Positions 10,812 through 22,543 of a stretch of 64,000 nucleotides of DNA are shown in pieces. The notes under the pieces are model-generated. The model saw only the letters and a program-made list of their open reading frames with translations. It ran no database searches and was not told the DNA's origin. This DNA is from Nemophila menziesii. Taxonomy: Eukaryota > Streptophyta > Magnoliopsida > Boraginales > Hydrophyllaceae. The DNA lies in contig JARWIR010000018.1 of the NCBI GenBank assembly GCA_029959085.1, positions 16,677,001 to 16,741,000 on the forward strand. Reading direction: 5' to 3'. Numbering within the stretch: position 1 is the stretch's first letter; each line of letters starts with the position of its first letter. The translations under genes and the position numbers were made by a program.

Positions 10812-11009
10812 CTTTGCCGGGAATGAGAAAAAAAAAAGTGAAAAAGAAAGAAAAAATGAAAAAAAAGGAAAAAATCCATACAGTAGGAACCGGGAACCCG
10901 GATTCGTCAAAACCGGGAACCCGGTTTGCTTCTGTACAAAAAAAAAAGAAAGAAAAAGAGAAAAAGAAAAGAAAAAGAAAAATATGAATGAATAAAACAT
11001 CCGGCAAAG
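10812..11009 (+). other. Long-range stem enclosing purine tracts and two GC palindromes (element A)
   Basis: CTTTGCCGG (10812-10820) and CCGGCAAAG (11001-11009) are perfect 9-bp inverted repeats about 180 bases apart. Between them lie two almost pure A/G tracts (about 10828-10875 and 10938-10982) that flank two further copies of the AACCGGG palindrome (10888-10904 and 10911-10927). The same pair of arms occurs in E (about 33415 and 33586), F, D (about 36998 and 37142) and, slightly decayed, C. Confidence 0.65.
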
Positions 11010-11536
11010 TGGAATTTTTCTGAAAATCATCTTGTTTATAATGGGTAGACATGGGACGCTAAATTGTTGCGTATATTGGTGAGTGAGAACATCTTTTGAG
11101 CGTTAACTCAAGCTCGAGGACATTGTTGATGGTAAGTGAGGAGAGAGCCAAAAGCTCACTTCAAATTTACCAAATATACATCCACACCCGTCATTAAGCC
11201 AATATTATAACCGTAAAGACCTCGTGATTCCTAAGTGCATAGTGAATTTATTATTCTGTTGATAGGGAATACACTAGGTGGAGCGTTCAAAGCAAGTTAG
11301 GATTAATGACCACCCTATAGCCATCATACAGAGATGAGTACAAGTGTAACCTTCAATCATTGCGACTTTAATTTTATGATTGAGATTATTTATGTTTGAT
11401 GTTGCATGATTAGTGTATGTGTATATTAGTTTCTAGAGTTTGCCATATGAGATTTATTTTGAGACTTGCTTTAGGGTGTATTTGCTAGCTTCTATTTGTT
11501 TATACGCTTACTTCTACCCCTTTGTTTTTAGTTTTG

Positions 11537-11570
11537 CTTTGTCGGGACGACAAAGGTTTGAGTTGGGGGT
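11537..11570 (+). other. Hairpin and polypurine tract next to the 3' LTR (element A)
   Basis: A perfect 8-bp stem, CTTTGTCG (11537-11544) with CGACAAAG (11548-11555) and loop GGA, is followed by TTGAGTTGGGGGT (11558-11570), then CT and the 3' LTR at 11573. Its place next to the LTR marks it as the plus-strand primer (polypurine tract). Compensatory changes in element E support the stem. Confidence 0.8.
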
Positions 11571-11572
11571 CT

Positions 11573-13136
11573 TGATGTCTCCCTAATTGTTCTTATTTTA
11601 GACCCTTAGGAGACATCATTTTTTGTGTTTATTTAATTAATTTGATAGACTTTTGTACTAAATATTCAATAATCCTGAATTACCTTTTTATTTCTAGCAT
11701 TTTTAATTTATTAAACTTTTGCGCGTAATATTGGTATTTTTAGTGTAAAGTTTACAGGTTTTAGATGTTAGCTAGGAGAGGAATCCGAGGAGAAGGTCAA
11801 AGATCGTGAATTAGAGTCAAGACTTGAAGACAAATCCCGAAGATATTATTTTTAGAGCTGAAAAATCCACTTTCCAGGCCATAGATTGCTGATTTCGAGG
11901 TGCTTAAGCGATGATTTAGCCGCTGACCTTTGAAGAGAAATCATTCCTTATCGAGTTACGGAACTTTATCAACTGGAATGAGGTCAATCGGAGTTGTAAC
12001 GCATCGGGAAAAGCTGTTTTAGTGAAGGCCTATCATCAGTTACGGGATTTTGGGCTTAGAAAGTGGGCTTGGACATTTAATTAGGCTTTTATTTTCTGGT
12101 CCAAGCCCTAATCCGTTTTTACACTTATAAAAGGAGGTCTGGACTTCTATTTTTCACACAATTTACATTCCACAAGATTAAACACCAGAGAGAAGCAACA
12201 GAAGGAAGAAAGAAGAAGCTACAAGAGCTGGAGTGGGTCTATAGCTCCGTTCGTAGTCATTCCAATTCCGGAAATTAGGTTCTTTTCGTATTTTAATTTT
12301 GTAAACAATATGAATTCCAATTCTTTTAATTTAGTTTTTAATTTTAATATGAGCTAAGCTTTCATTAGTGCTTGAGAACAAACAATGGGTGAATCCTAGT
12401 TTTATTTTATAACGAATGTTGAATTTGGGTTTCTGTTAAATTAAATTAAATCAGGTCTTTTACTCTTTTCGACAATTTATAATTATTTACTGATTTTAGA
12501 GTCGCGAACTAAAATTAGGTATTAGTATCTAAGCTATTCCACATATGTGGCGTGTGGATCATCTTGACGGGGGGTTTAGGTACAGAATTAATTGTTCAAT
12601 CTAGGATAAAAACTATTGATTCTGACGAACTTAGTTAATCCTAGGGCCAAAGTGGTAAGAAATCTTAATCATCCAACGGTGGATCATATTTACCCTGACG
12701 GGACTAGTGACACTTTAGGATTGCCTTATAGTCCACCCTGACGGGGGTATAAGGAATTTAGAATCCCGACCATTGTAATTGACTGATTTAGCCCTTAAAC
12801 AGCATAAGTTAGAAAGTAAAATTAGGAGGATCCTTGCGTTCTCAAGTACTACATCTCATATTGCATTTTCACTTATTTTACTTGCGTCTTAGCTTCTACT
12901 TGCATTTTAATATTTGTCTTTCATTTATTAGTTATAATAAACAAAACCAAAACAAACAAGTTATTATCTTTCATTTCCATAAGTGCATCAATCACTATTT
13001 GCTAAACATTGTGATCAACCATCCGTCCTTGGAACGAATCTGTATTATCATACATACTACTTGGGACAACCGTACACTTGCGGTTGTGGTTCGATTAGCA
13101 TTTGCATTTATTTTTAGAACACACAAAGGACCACCA
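11573..13136 (+). repeat. 3' LTR of element A
   Basis: 1564 bp, the same length as the 5' LTR and differing from it at two positions seen by eye. It ends at GGACCACCA and is followed by the target duplication CTTGA. Open frames inside it are chance and are not annotated. Confidence 0.95.
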
Positions 13137-13593
13137 CTTGATGAGGACATCTTCTATTCTTCCATCTGGATGCGCGAGGGATCTTTCAGCCATTTGCAAG
13201 ACCATAAAGGTCGGTTTTGCATTTCCTATCTTTCACTTCTCAAAAATTGATCTAGGCATGAGATTAATACTCGCACCTAAATCACATAAAGTTTTCCCTT
13301 GTCACTCATCACCAATAGATAAACGAATAGTAAAACTCCGAAGATTATGTAATTTAGGTGGAAACTTACTCTGACATATTGCACTACATTCTTCTGGCAA
13401 ACCTATCATTTCATTCTCACGATATGGGCTTTTGTTGGTGATAACTCTTTTCAATAATTTCAGATATATTGGTACATCTTTGATGGCCTCTAAGAAAGGT
13501 ATATAAATGTTGAGCTTACTTACCACATTCATGAATCTTTTATATTCAGCAATATATCCTTTCTTCTGAACTCTTCAGGGGAAAGGTGGAGGA
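13137..13593 (-). pseudogene. Element B: protease N-terminal region, broken
   Basis: On the minus strand this encodes the segment before and including the start of the protease: the proline-rich P-P-P-F-P-S-R linker, the conserved stretch [15 protein letters not shown], and the entry to the D-L-G-A-S active site. It is disrupted by frameshifts and stops. It is the piece of element B caught between the insertions of A (left, at CTTGA) and C (right, at GAGGA 13589-13593). Confidence 0.8.
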
Positions 13594-15157
13594 TGGTGGG
13601 TCATTGTGTGTTATAAAATAAAATGCTAAAGTTGACGACTCACAAACCGCTAGTGTACGGCTGTCCAAGTAGTAAATCGTTAAATCAAAATCGTTCTCAT
13701 GGACGGATTAGGTACAACTCAAGTGTGAATCAACTAGTAGATTAATTGCACGTACAGAAAAGTAAAAGATATAACGTTTGTTTTGTTTTTGTTTTATAAC
13801 TACAGTGCAAGAAAATAAATTACTGAAATAAAATAATGCAAAGAAAAAAAAATGTAGACACAAGATGAGAATGGTACTTGCGTCTCGCAAAGGATATACC
13901 TATATTAATATAATTAATGCTTTCATTTAAGGGCTGAATTGATATTTATGCATTAGTCGGGACTCTATAATCTCCTAACCCTCGTCAGGGTGGACTTAGG
14001 AGCAATCCTACGGTATTATAAACCGCGTCAGTGCGATTATACCTTCTTTCGAATGGTTTTAGTCTCTTACCCAATTGGTTATTGGTTAGTCAAGCTTGAC
14101 AAGGTCATTGACGAAAACCAACGGCTATTACGTAGGTCTGTATTTATGCCCCCTGTCAAGGTGATCATTACGCCACTATAATGAATAGCCTAAATACTCA
14201 ATCCTATTTCTAATTGGCCAGAATAAAAATAGTTATTAAAATACGATAATAGTCAATACAAAATACCATTCAATTTAAATCAAATAATCCCAAATTCAGA
14301 AAAACAACAATTAAAATAAACAAGGGTATAACCTATAATTGCGATTCTCAAGTACTTAATTGTTTAGCTCAGATTCAAAGGAAAAACTAAAATAGAATAA
14401 AAGGAATTCATTGTCTCAAATTACAGAATAAGATAAAAGAACCTAATTAAGGTGTTGGAATTGACTATCGGTGGAAGAATGAAAATTCTTCACCTTTGGC
14501 TCCTTCTTCTGTCTTCTTCTCTTAACTGTTGCTCTTGAAATTTTGCGTAGAATGAATTGTCTGTAAAATAAGAGTCCAAAGGTCTATTTATAAGGTAAAT
14601 CGGACTTGGGCTTGTACTTAAGTGAATTAGTGAAATATTAAAAAACCCAAGTCCAATCTTTTAATTAAAATCCCATAACTGGTGTACACCCTTCACTAAA
14701 AAGACTGTAACTTTCTCAAATCAACTCCAAGTTGACTAATTCCAGTTGCTAAATCTTCCTAACTCAATAAGGAATCAAACATTGTGTCACGACTCAAGGC
14801 TAATTCTATGTTTAAGTTGCTCAAAATCAGCAATCAATATTAGCCTTACAGATTTGCAGCTTTCCTTGTCAATTCTTCGGGAAATCTTTTCTCGCCTTTG
14901 ACTTCTCTGCTCGATCTAAGACTTTAATTCTCGATTCCTCTCCTTGTATTGATTATCCCTAGCATCCATGGACCTACAACTATGCACTAAAAACAACCAT
15001 TTAACGTGTAAAAGCTTTAAAAATGAAAAATAATAAATTCCAAGGAGAGAAAATGAAATATAACGAAATAACACTAAAAGTCTATCATATTAGTCAATTA
15101 TTCACCTAACATGATGTCTTCTAAGGGCATAAAATTAGAACAAAAAGGGAGACATCA
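13594..15157 (-). repeat. 3' LTR of element C
   Basis: 1564 bp; on the minus strand it starts TGATGTCTTC-like text and ends CCACCA. It is the same LTR family as A and B. It keeps remnants of the repeated TGACGGGG motif (seen here as CCTCGTCAGGG and similar on the plus strand at about 13980-14160). Confidence 0.9.
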
Positions 15158-16614
15158 AGACCCCAAACTCAAACCTTTATCGTCCCGACAAAGTAAAAAT
15201 AAGAACAATGGTCTAAGGTGAATGCAGAAATACAGAATCTAGTAAATACACCCAAAGCGAAACTTAAAACAAATCTCATATAGCAAACATTAGTAATTAA
15301 TATACACATACACTTATCATGCAAAAATCATACACAAAAAATATCAATCTTAAAATTAACTTCACAATGCTAGAAGGTTACGCTTGGACTTATCTCAATA
15401 TGATGGCTATAGGGTGTTCATTGATCTTCACTCGCTTTGAACGCTCCACTTAGTATATTCCCTATTAGCTGGATTATAAACTCTCTATTCACCTAGGAAT
15501 CACAAGGACTTTACGGTTTTAGCGTAGGCTTAGGGACGGTGTGGTACATATATTTGGTAAATTTGAAGTGAGCTTTTGGCTCTCTCCTCACTTACCATCA
15601 ACAACTGTCCAAGAGCTTGAGTTTACACTCGAATAATGTTCTCACTCAAACCATATGACACACTAATTTAGCGTCCCAAGTTTACCCAATTGATACTAAG
15701 ATGATTTTCAGAAGATTCCACTTTGCCCGATATTTATTCTTTTTTATTTTCTTTTTCATTTCTTTTTCTTTTCTCTTTTTTTTGTACAAGAGCAAACCGG
15801 GTTCCCGGTTAGTGATGGTCGGGTTCCCGGTTGTCTACTGTATTGACAACTTTTTTTTTCAACTTTCTTTTTCAATCCCGGTAAAGGGTTACAATTAATA
15901 TATCATTTTCAATTGTGCGTCAATACAAACACATAAATTCCCTCCCAATGTAATTCCCCATAGATGGACCCACCACCCTAAACTCAAGCTCGAGACAGGT
16001 CTCAGTATCGAGATTCAAGTGCGGATCATATGGAAATGCCTAATAACTAAAGGGATATGGGTTTATATCGTGGTGAAATAAGAAAAGGCTTTAAGGCTCA
16101 AAATTGGGCTAAGATGGATATAATTAGTTCATGGGATAGAAGGCTAAAAAGGTCTCAAATGGCTAACAAAGGACTGCCCCTATCATTTTCCTAGTTACAT
16201 AGCTTGCCTCTAGTTCATATCTAAGTGGGTTCTCTACTAATTTGAATCTCACGTTCTACAAACCAAACATTTTCCTTAAGTACAAGTTTACTTCTTTTGC
16301 ATTGTTCATTAATTCTTCCTTTCAATTACCTATGTTTGCATGCAATCAAAGTGCGTTTTATACTAACCCCTAAAGTCCACTATTTTCTATCATAGATTTA
16401 TCAAAAGTATGCTTAATGGGGACATTTAAAATATTCTACAGTCAAACGCAACCCTCAACTAATTTTATTTAAAACAAAAACACATAAAATTGGGATGAGG
16501 CAACGAACCCCACCCCAAACTCAAAATTGAGTCATGTCTCCACGACTCGAAAAGACTCAGTAATGCAAATAAACTAATATACACTACTAAATGAGAAAAG
16601 GATAGGAAAACATA
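15158..16614 (-). other. Element C: 3' non-coding tract with polypurine motifs
   Basis: No gene is seen. On the minus strand it carries the same ordered signals as element A: hairpin plus TTGAGTTTGGGGT at c (hairpin 16529-16548, motif 16512-16524), the palindrome and motif d (15975-15987), decayed CTTTGCCGG arms with GC palindromes (15795-15832) and pyrimidine/purine tracts between them, then the hairpin 15175-15193 and the polypurine tract 15160-15172 next to the LTR. Confidence 0.75.
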
Positions 16615-16875
16615 TCTGGATCGGCACTAGGCCGATTACGTGTAGTCTCAGGATGAGGTTCTGAATACTACTTCATCAAGCTGTAATGATCATTAATTGT
16701 TGCGTTCATCTTGAATAAAGTGTTCTTCATTACCTCGAACTCTTTGTCAAATTTCCCAAGTCTTCATCTTGTCCTAACTCTCTAAATCATCATCTTCTCT
16801 ATGAAAATCTTTGCTCAATACCCAACTTTCGTTCTCCCTCATGATCTTCATACCTTTTCCAACCTTCACAGTCAT
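16615..16875 (-). pseudogene. Element C: reduced env-position gene remnant
   Basis: On the minus strand an ATG at 16875 stands nine bases after the polypurine-like motif b, the same placement as the start of the env-position genes in A, E and F. The frame is stopped after about 33 codons. Further text in another frame resembles the C-terminal coiled-coil and tail of the A protein. The central conserved domain is missing. Called a remnant rather than a gene because of the stop and frameshift. Confidence 0.5.
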
Positions 16876-18065
16876 CTCTGATGACCCCAAACTCAAAGCT
16901 TCAAGAACTCTAAAAGTATTGGATGAAACTTTTGATTTTGGTGTTCTTGAAGGTGTATGGATATGAATTATGGTGTGTTTAGAGCTGGGTCATAAATATT
17001 TCAAGGTTTCGGAAAGGTTTAATGGATAAACTTTAATCTTTGGTGAAGGAAAAATTCGGATTAAAGTGTGAATTCTTTGGTGTTTTGGGAAGATTTATGG
17101 TATGATTATGTGTTTGGATGATGTTTAGAGAGATGGTTTGATGATATTTTGGTGTTTTGATGATAGAATTTTTGTGTTTTTGGAGCTTGGGTACGTCATC
17201 AATGGTGTTTCATGTATTGGAGGCCAAAGGAAAGGGAAAAATAAGGTTTTCTTAAGGTTTAGGTCAATTTTCGCCGACGGAAACCGGGCGCCCTTTTTTG
17301 GGAACCGGGTACCCAATTTTAAATTCTTTTATTTTGGACTCAGCCTTCTTGCGTCTATCGTTACGCACAGGTCAGAGAGTTGGCTTTTGAAACCGGATTC
17401 CCGACTTGTGAAAAACGGGTTGTGTATTAACGCGCGAATAGCCAACCCGCTGGACGTAAGAGGTTGCGTATTCGCGCAGAAAATCTCCATCTTATTTTTT
17501 CGATTTCTCCTTGCTTACACCTCGGATTATTGCAAACTTTATACTCATTTTTATTGGAAATTACGCTCCCGATCCATTGGACTACTCATATTTTCCATTG
17601 GAGTTACCATTTTAATTAAAATTCTGTTTTTCTTCCTTTTGCACCAAGAATTTTTTCTCCCTTTACGCACAGGTCAGAAAGTTTGGGTTGTTTATCAGAA
17701 TTTTTAACTTCACCATTGGATACAGCTCGAAAAACTAAGTGGTTTAGGATCAATAAAAAGTTGATTCCGACCTCCGAGCGTCAAGTTATGATCTTTCGAA
17801 GTTACTGATAACCGGTGTACAAATCCTGTTTTGCAACCCATTTTTCTTCGTTTTTCACCTTATGAACCCCAAACTCACGACCTTTTTACTCCTAAAATCA
17901 TCAAAAAAACACCAACCTTTCTCATTTCTTAAAAATTAAACACTAAATAAATAAAAATTACTCTAATTCACACTAAGAATTCAAAAGAGATGACAGCAAT
18001 AAACTAATATACAATTGAAATGGATTTTGTTTAACGTCGTTAAGCTCGAAGGGTTACCTCATGCA
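16876..18065 (-). other. Element C: non-coding region between GPF tail and env-position remnant
   Basis: Equivalent to 7801-8761 of element A. It holds decayed GC palindromes (about 17281-17312 and 17388-17420) and polypurine-like motif copies a (17866-17878) and b (16884-16896) on the minus strand. The open frame at 17138-17707 on the plus strand has no recognisable domain and is judged chance. Confidence 0.6.
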
Positions 18066-20762
18066 TCATTCCTTAACGTAACCTCCCCATCAGTGAGTGA
18101 GGTTATCAACATTTGTTATTCTAAATTTGCATCCCTTGGCTTTGATTCCAACTAGTTTTTTAGAGATAATCTGTATGACCGTGAATAGTCCATGCCAAGA
18201 ACCCTTGGATTTACGCACTTTTGGAGGAGGTTCAGGCCTTTTTAATGAGACTTCATCTCCCACTCCGATCTTCTCCTTCTTTCTTTCTTTCTTTCTTAGG
18301 TTCTTTTGGAACTTTCAAGGCACGTTCTTTACCTTTCTTCTTTGCACGATCAAGGTGTGGGTTTTCTTTAGGATTTGGAGGAGATTTATTAGGTGGTTTC
18401 TTTCTTAGATTTTTCTCCTCCATTCCTAATATTTCCACTACCTTGGTTGGTTCTTTCTTTCCTTGTTCGATGTTCTCCAACTGGAAGCATTCCTCCTTGG
18501 AATCTGGAAACATTATTAGCCAAAACACATTGAACTTTACCTCCTCATCATGGATACACATGATTAATGCACCATTCTCTACATCAATAAGAGTATGCCC
18601 CGTGGCTAGTAATGGTCTTCCCAAGATAATGGGAACATTCATATCCGCGTCGTAATCAAGTATAATAAAATCAACTGGAAAAATTAACGTACCCGCCTTG
18701 ACGAGGATATCTTCTATTCGTCCCTCTAGATGTACGAGGGACCTGTCAGCCATCCGCAAGACCATAGAGGTCAGTTTCGCATTTCGTATCTTCAACTTCT
18801 CAAATATTTATCTAGGCATGAGGTTAATACTCGCACCCAAATCACACAAAGCTTTCCCTTGCCATTCATCACCAATAGAAATAGAAATCGTAAAACTCCA
18901 AGGATCAAGTAACTTAGGTGGAAACTTACTCTGACAGATGGCACTAGACTCTTCTGGTAACCCTATCATCTCATTATCACAATATCTCCTTTTATTAGGG
19001 ATGGATTTCTTCAAGAACTTCCCATACTTTGGTACATCTTTAATAGCATCTAAAAACAGTATGTTAATGTTAAGACCTCTAAGCACATTAAGAATCTCTG
19101 ATAGTCCGCTATAACTCCTTTCTTCTGAACTCTTGAGGGAAAAGGTGGAGGAGGGCGGTTTACTTCTACCACAACATCTTTCTTCTTTGGCTTTTCCGGA
19201 ATTTTCTCCATTTCCACCTCAACTGTTTCTGGTTCACTTTCTTTTTCCACCATATCCCCCACCGTTTTTGTTTTTACAGTTGTTTCTTTTTCTTTCTAAA
19301 AGGGAAAAGGAGTTGGCTGCAATTGCTTACCGCTTCTAAGTGAAATTGCATTACAATCTTCATATTGGATAGGGGTCTCTGTATCACTGAGTAATTGTCC
19401 TTGTGGACGTTGCTGCAACTGTTTTGACATCTGAGCTATCTGATTTTCTAACTTTTTAATTGCTGCGGCTGACGATTGTTGCTCTTGTTATGCTTGTGTT
19501 TGAAGGGCGATCAATTGTTGTACTGTTTGATTAATATCTAACGCACCTTCTTGAGGTTGAGCAGGTAAAGATTTCTGATTCATAGCTTCATTATAGGTAT
19601 CTTGAGGAGGTTGTCTATGAACTTGATTTCCGTAATTATGTCCCCCTTCATAGTTATTCTATGGTCTTGGATGATAGTTATTACCTTGGGAGACGTGGCT
19701 AGTAAGCATGAGTTGGATTAGTTGCCCCACTTGGATTCGAATATTGGAAACCCGGGATGGTTTCTATTTGGTTGATACCCTTGACACCCTGAATCGTAGT
19801 TCCCTTGGTTGGAAACAAACTTTACGAATTCTTGATTGTTTTGACAGTTCTCCCATTCATGATCATGAACACCACAATAAGAACACCCATATATTTCTTG
19901 TGTGACATTAACATCTGCTCTCCTACCTGAAAAACCTTCTTTAACAGCTAAAGTAAGCTGTTTCAATTGTTGCTCAAACGTGTTCTTCAATTTATTCTCC
20001 AACAAGTAAATTTCTCATCGATTCCAACACTACTTTGTTTTCTACCTCGGATAGGTGTTCTCACTGTATTCCAACCTTGCTCATTCTTCACCATTCTATT
20101 CAAAATAATCTTAGCATGTGTTGTAGCTACCTGTAAGAATCCACCACCACATGATAAATCAATGTCTTTTCTTGATCCTCCATCAAGGCCTTCATAAAAT
20201 ATCTTCATTTGTTGTGGTTCTGTAAGACCATGATCAGGAACTCTTCTCAAACACAACTGAAATCTTGTCCAACATCTTCCCAAAGTTTCTTCTTGTTCTT
20301 GTACAAATGATATCAAATCAACCTGTGCATCTAATCTCATGTTACTCGGATAGTAACGATCGAAAAATGTTGTTTGTAGCTCATCCCAATTGTTTATTGC
20401 TCCCGGTTCTTGTGAATCATGCCACCCACTAGCTGCGTCTATCACAAAAATCTGAAGTTTGCATAATACAACTGTTCTCTTGTTAATCCTTGCGTTATAT
20501 ACACATCACATATTTGCATAAACTTCTGTACTGCACGGATTGAATTTTCTCCAGCTACTCCTCTAAAGTTTCTGAAATCTCTGAACAAAGTTAACATACC
20601 AGGATCAAGTCTATATCTTGCGACATTAATAGCTGGAGGACCAATACCTAAGGCAGGAGCACGATGTGGAATTTGTTCAGGCCCTTGTACGAACCATGGA
20701 TCATTGAACATTTGAGGTTGAACTTGTTGAACAGGAGGTTGAAGATTATATTCTTCAGCCAT
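18066..20762 (-). pseudogene. Element C: Gag-protease-GPF tail, broken
   Basis: Starts at the ATG at 20762 on the minus strand. Gag core, then a CCHC knuckle (C-S-Y-C-G-V-H-D-H-E-W-E-N-C near 19860-19900), a linker, protease with the D-L-G-A-S region (about 18820-18850) and I-L-G-R-P, then a lysine-rich linker and a short tail with W-H-G-L-F-T-V and a terminal W-G-G-Y-V-K-E before the stop at 18066. The tail corresponds to the S-W-M-G-P-F and W-G-G-Y ending of element E. There is no RT, RNase H or integrase core between protease and tail. Frameshifts near 20445 and 20000 and several stops make it non-functional. Confidence 0.85.
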
Positions 20763-20949
20763 TTCTGCTTATCTGGCTTCTTTTTCTTCTTTCTTCTTTT
20801 TGTTTGCAAGTCGGACTAACCTCTCAGGATTTGAGAGCATACACCAAACCTGTAAAACCTGAGAAAAGAAGAACAAACAAAGCGTAAAACTGAAAATAAA
20901 AAAATGAAATTAAACACTAAAGGATAAACACCGGAGTCACACGCTACCG

Positions 20950-20967
20950 TCCCCGGCAACGGCACCA
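20950..20967 (-). other. Primer-binding site of element C
   Basis: Plus-strand text TCCCCGGCAACGGCACCA equals the plant tRNA-Asp 3' end except one base (A for G near the CCA). It lies six bases from the inner edge of the 5' LTR. Confidence 0.85.
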
Positions 20968-20973
20968 AAAACT

Positions 20974-22543
20974 TGGTGGGTCCTTGTGTGTTATAAAATA
21001 AAATGCTAAAGTTGAGGACTCACAAACCGCAAGTGTACGGTTGTCCAAGTAGTAGATCAATCAATCGAATTCGTTCTCAGGGACTGATTAGGAACAACTC
21101 AAGTGTGAATCAAATAGTAGATTAATTGCACGTACATAAAAGTAAAAGATATAAAGTTTGTTTGGTTTTGGTTTTATAACTAAAGTGCAAGAAAATAAAC
21201 TACTGAAATGAATTACTGAAATAAAATAATGCAAAGGAAAAGATGTAGATGCAAGATGAGAATGGTACTTGAGTCTCGCAAGGGATCTACCTATAATTAT
21301 ATAATTAATGCTTCCGTTTAAGGGCTGAATTGGTATTTATGCATTAGTCGGGTCTCTATAATCTCCTATCCCCCGTCAGGGTGGACTTAGGAGCTATCCT
21401 ACGGTATTATAAACCCCGTCAGGGCGATTATACCTACTTTAGAATGGTTTTAGTCTCTTACCCAATTGGCTATTGGTTAGTCAAGCCTGTCAAGATCATT
21501 AGCGAAAACCAACGGCTATTACTTAGGTCTGTATTTAATCCCCCCGTCAAGGTGGTCATTACACCACTATAATTAATAGCCTAAATACTCAATCCTATTT
21601 CTAATTGGCCAGAATAAAAATAGTTATTAAAATACGATAATAGTCAATACAAAATACCAAATTCAGTTTAAATCAAATAATCCCAAATTTAGAAAAACAC
21701 CAAATAAAATAAATAAGCGTTTAACCCATAATTGTGATTCTCAAGTACTTAATTGTTTAGCTCATATTCAAAGGAAAAACTAAAATTAAATAAAAAATAA
21801 TTTACTGTCTCAAATTACAGAATAAGATAAAAGATCCTAATTGAGGCGTTGAAATTGAATTCCGGTGGAAGAATGAAGATTCTTCACCTTTGGCTCCTTC
21901 TCCTGCCTTCTGCTCTTGACTTCTGCTCTTGAAATTTAGCTTAGAATGAATTTTCTGTAAAATAAGAGTCCAAAGGTAGATTTATAAGGTGAAAATCGGA
22001 CTTGGGCTTGTACTTAAGTGAATTAGTGAATTATTAAAAAGGCCAGTCCAATCTTTTAATTAAAATCCCGTAACTGGTGTACACCCTTAACTAAAACGGC
22101 TTAAACTTTCTCAAATCAACTCCAAATTGACTAATTCAAGTTTCTAAATCTTCCTAACTCAATAAGGAATCAAACCTTGTTTCACGACTCAAGGCTAATT
22201 CCATGTTTAAGTCGCTCAAAATCAGCAATTAATATTAGCCTTCCAGATTTGTAGCTTTTCTTGTCAATTCATCGGGAAATCTTTTCTCGCCTTTGACTTC
22301 TCTAATCGATCTATTCTCGATTCCTCTCCTTATATTGATTCTCCCTAGCATACATGGATCTACAACTTTGCACTAAAACAAACCATTTAACGTGCAAAAG
22401 CTTTAAAAATGAAAAATAATAAATTCCAAGGAGAGAAAATGAAATATAACGAAATAACACTAAAAGTCTATCATATTAGTCAATTATTCAACTTAAATGA
22501 TGTCTCCTAAGGGAATAAAATTATAACAAAAAGGGAGACATCA
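20974..22543 (-). repeat. 5' LTR of element C
   Basis: 1570 bp, same family as the LTRs of A and B. On the minus strand it begins TGATGTCTCCC with its inverted partner GGAGACATCA about 36 bases in, and ends CCACCA next to the primer-binding site. The outer edge is followed by the target duplication GAGGA. Confidence 0.9.

Larger units (their letters stand above)
469..13136 (+). mobile_element. Element A: complete, young Athila-like Ty3/Gypsy retrotransposon
   Basis: A 12,668-bp element bounded by two 1564-bp direct LTRs that begin TGATGTCTCC and end GGACCACCA. The 5-bp target duplication CTTGA lies at 464-468 and 13137-13141. In order it holds: 5' LTR, tRNA-Asp type primer-binding site, one gag-pro-pol frame of 1877 codons, a GC-palindrome array, a 438-aa gene in the env position, about 1.5 kb of structured non-coding sequence, a polypurine tract, and the 3' LTR. 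Pol order (protease, RT, RNase H, integrase), lack of a chromodomain, PBS type, long LTRs and the extra 3' gene fit the Athila group of Ty3/Gypsy. All open reading frames are intact, so it may be autonomous. It is inserted antisense in element B. Confidence 0.95.
13594..22543 (-). mobile_element. Element C: pol-less Athila-like retrotransposon nested in B
   Basis: An 8950-bp minus-strand element with both LTRs, inserted into element B with the 5-bp duplication GAGGA at 13589-13593 and 22544-22548. In minus-strand order: 5' LTR (22543-20974), tRNA-Asp primer site, gag, protease, a short GPF-motif tail, non-coding DNA, a reduced env-position remnant, the structured 3' tract, polypurine tract and 3' LTR (15157-13594). 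RT, RNase H and integrase are absent. The LTRs differ at 13 of roughly the first 125 aligned bases, so the insertion is much older than A. Confidence 0.92.

Noticed and set aside
16136..16880. Full env-position gene in element C
   Set aside because: Only a short start and a C-terminal-like remnant are readable, with a stop after about 33 codons and no central domain.
17138..17707. Plus-strand frame of 189 codons in element C
   Set aside because: Antisense to the non-coding region of C, hydrophobic by composition, no recognisable motif, no counterpart in A, E or F.
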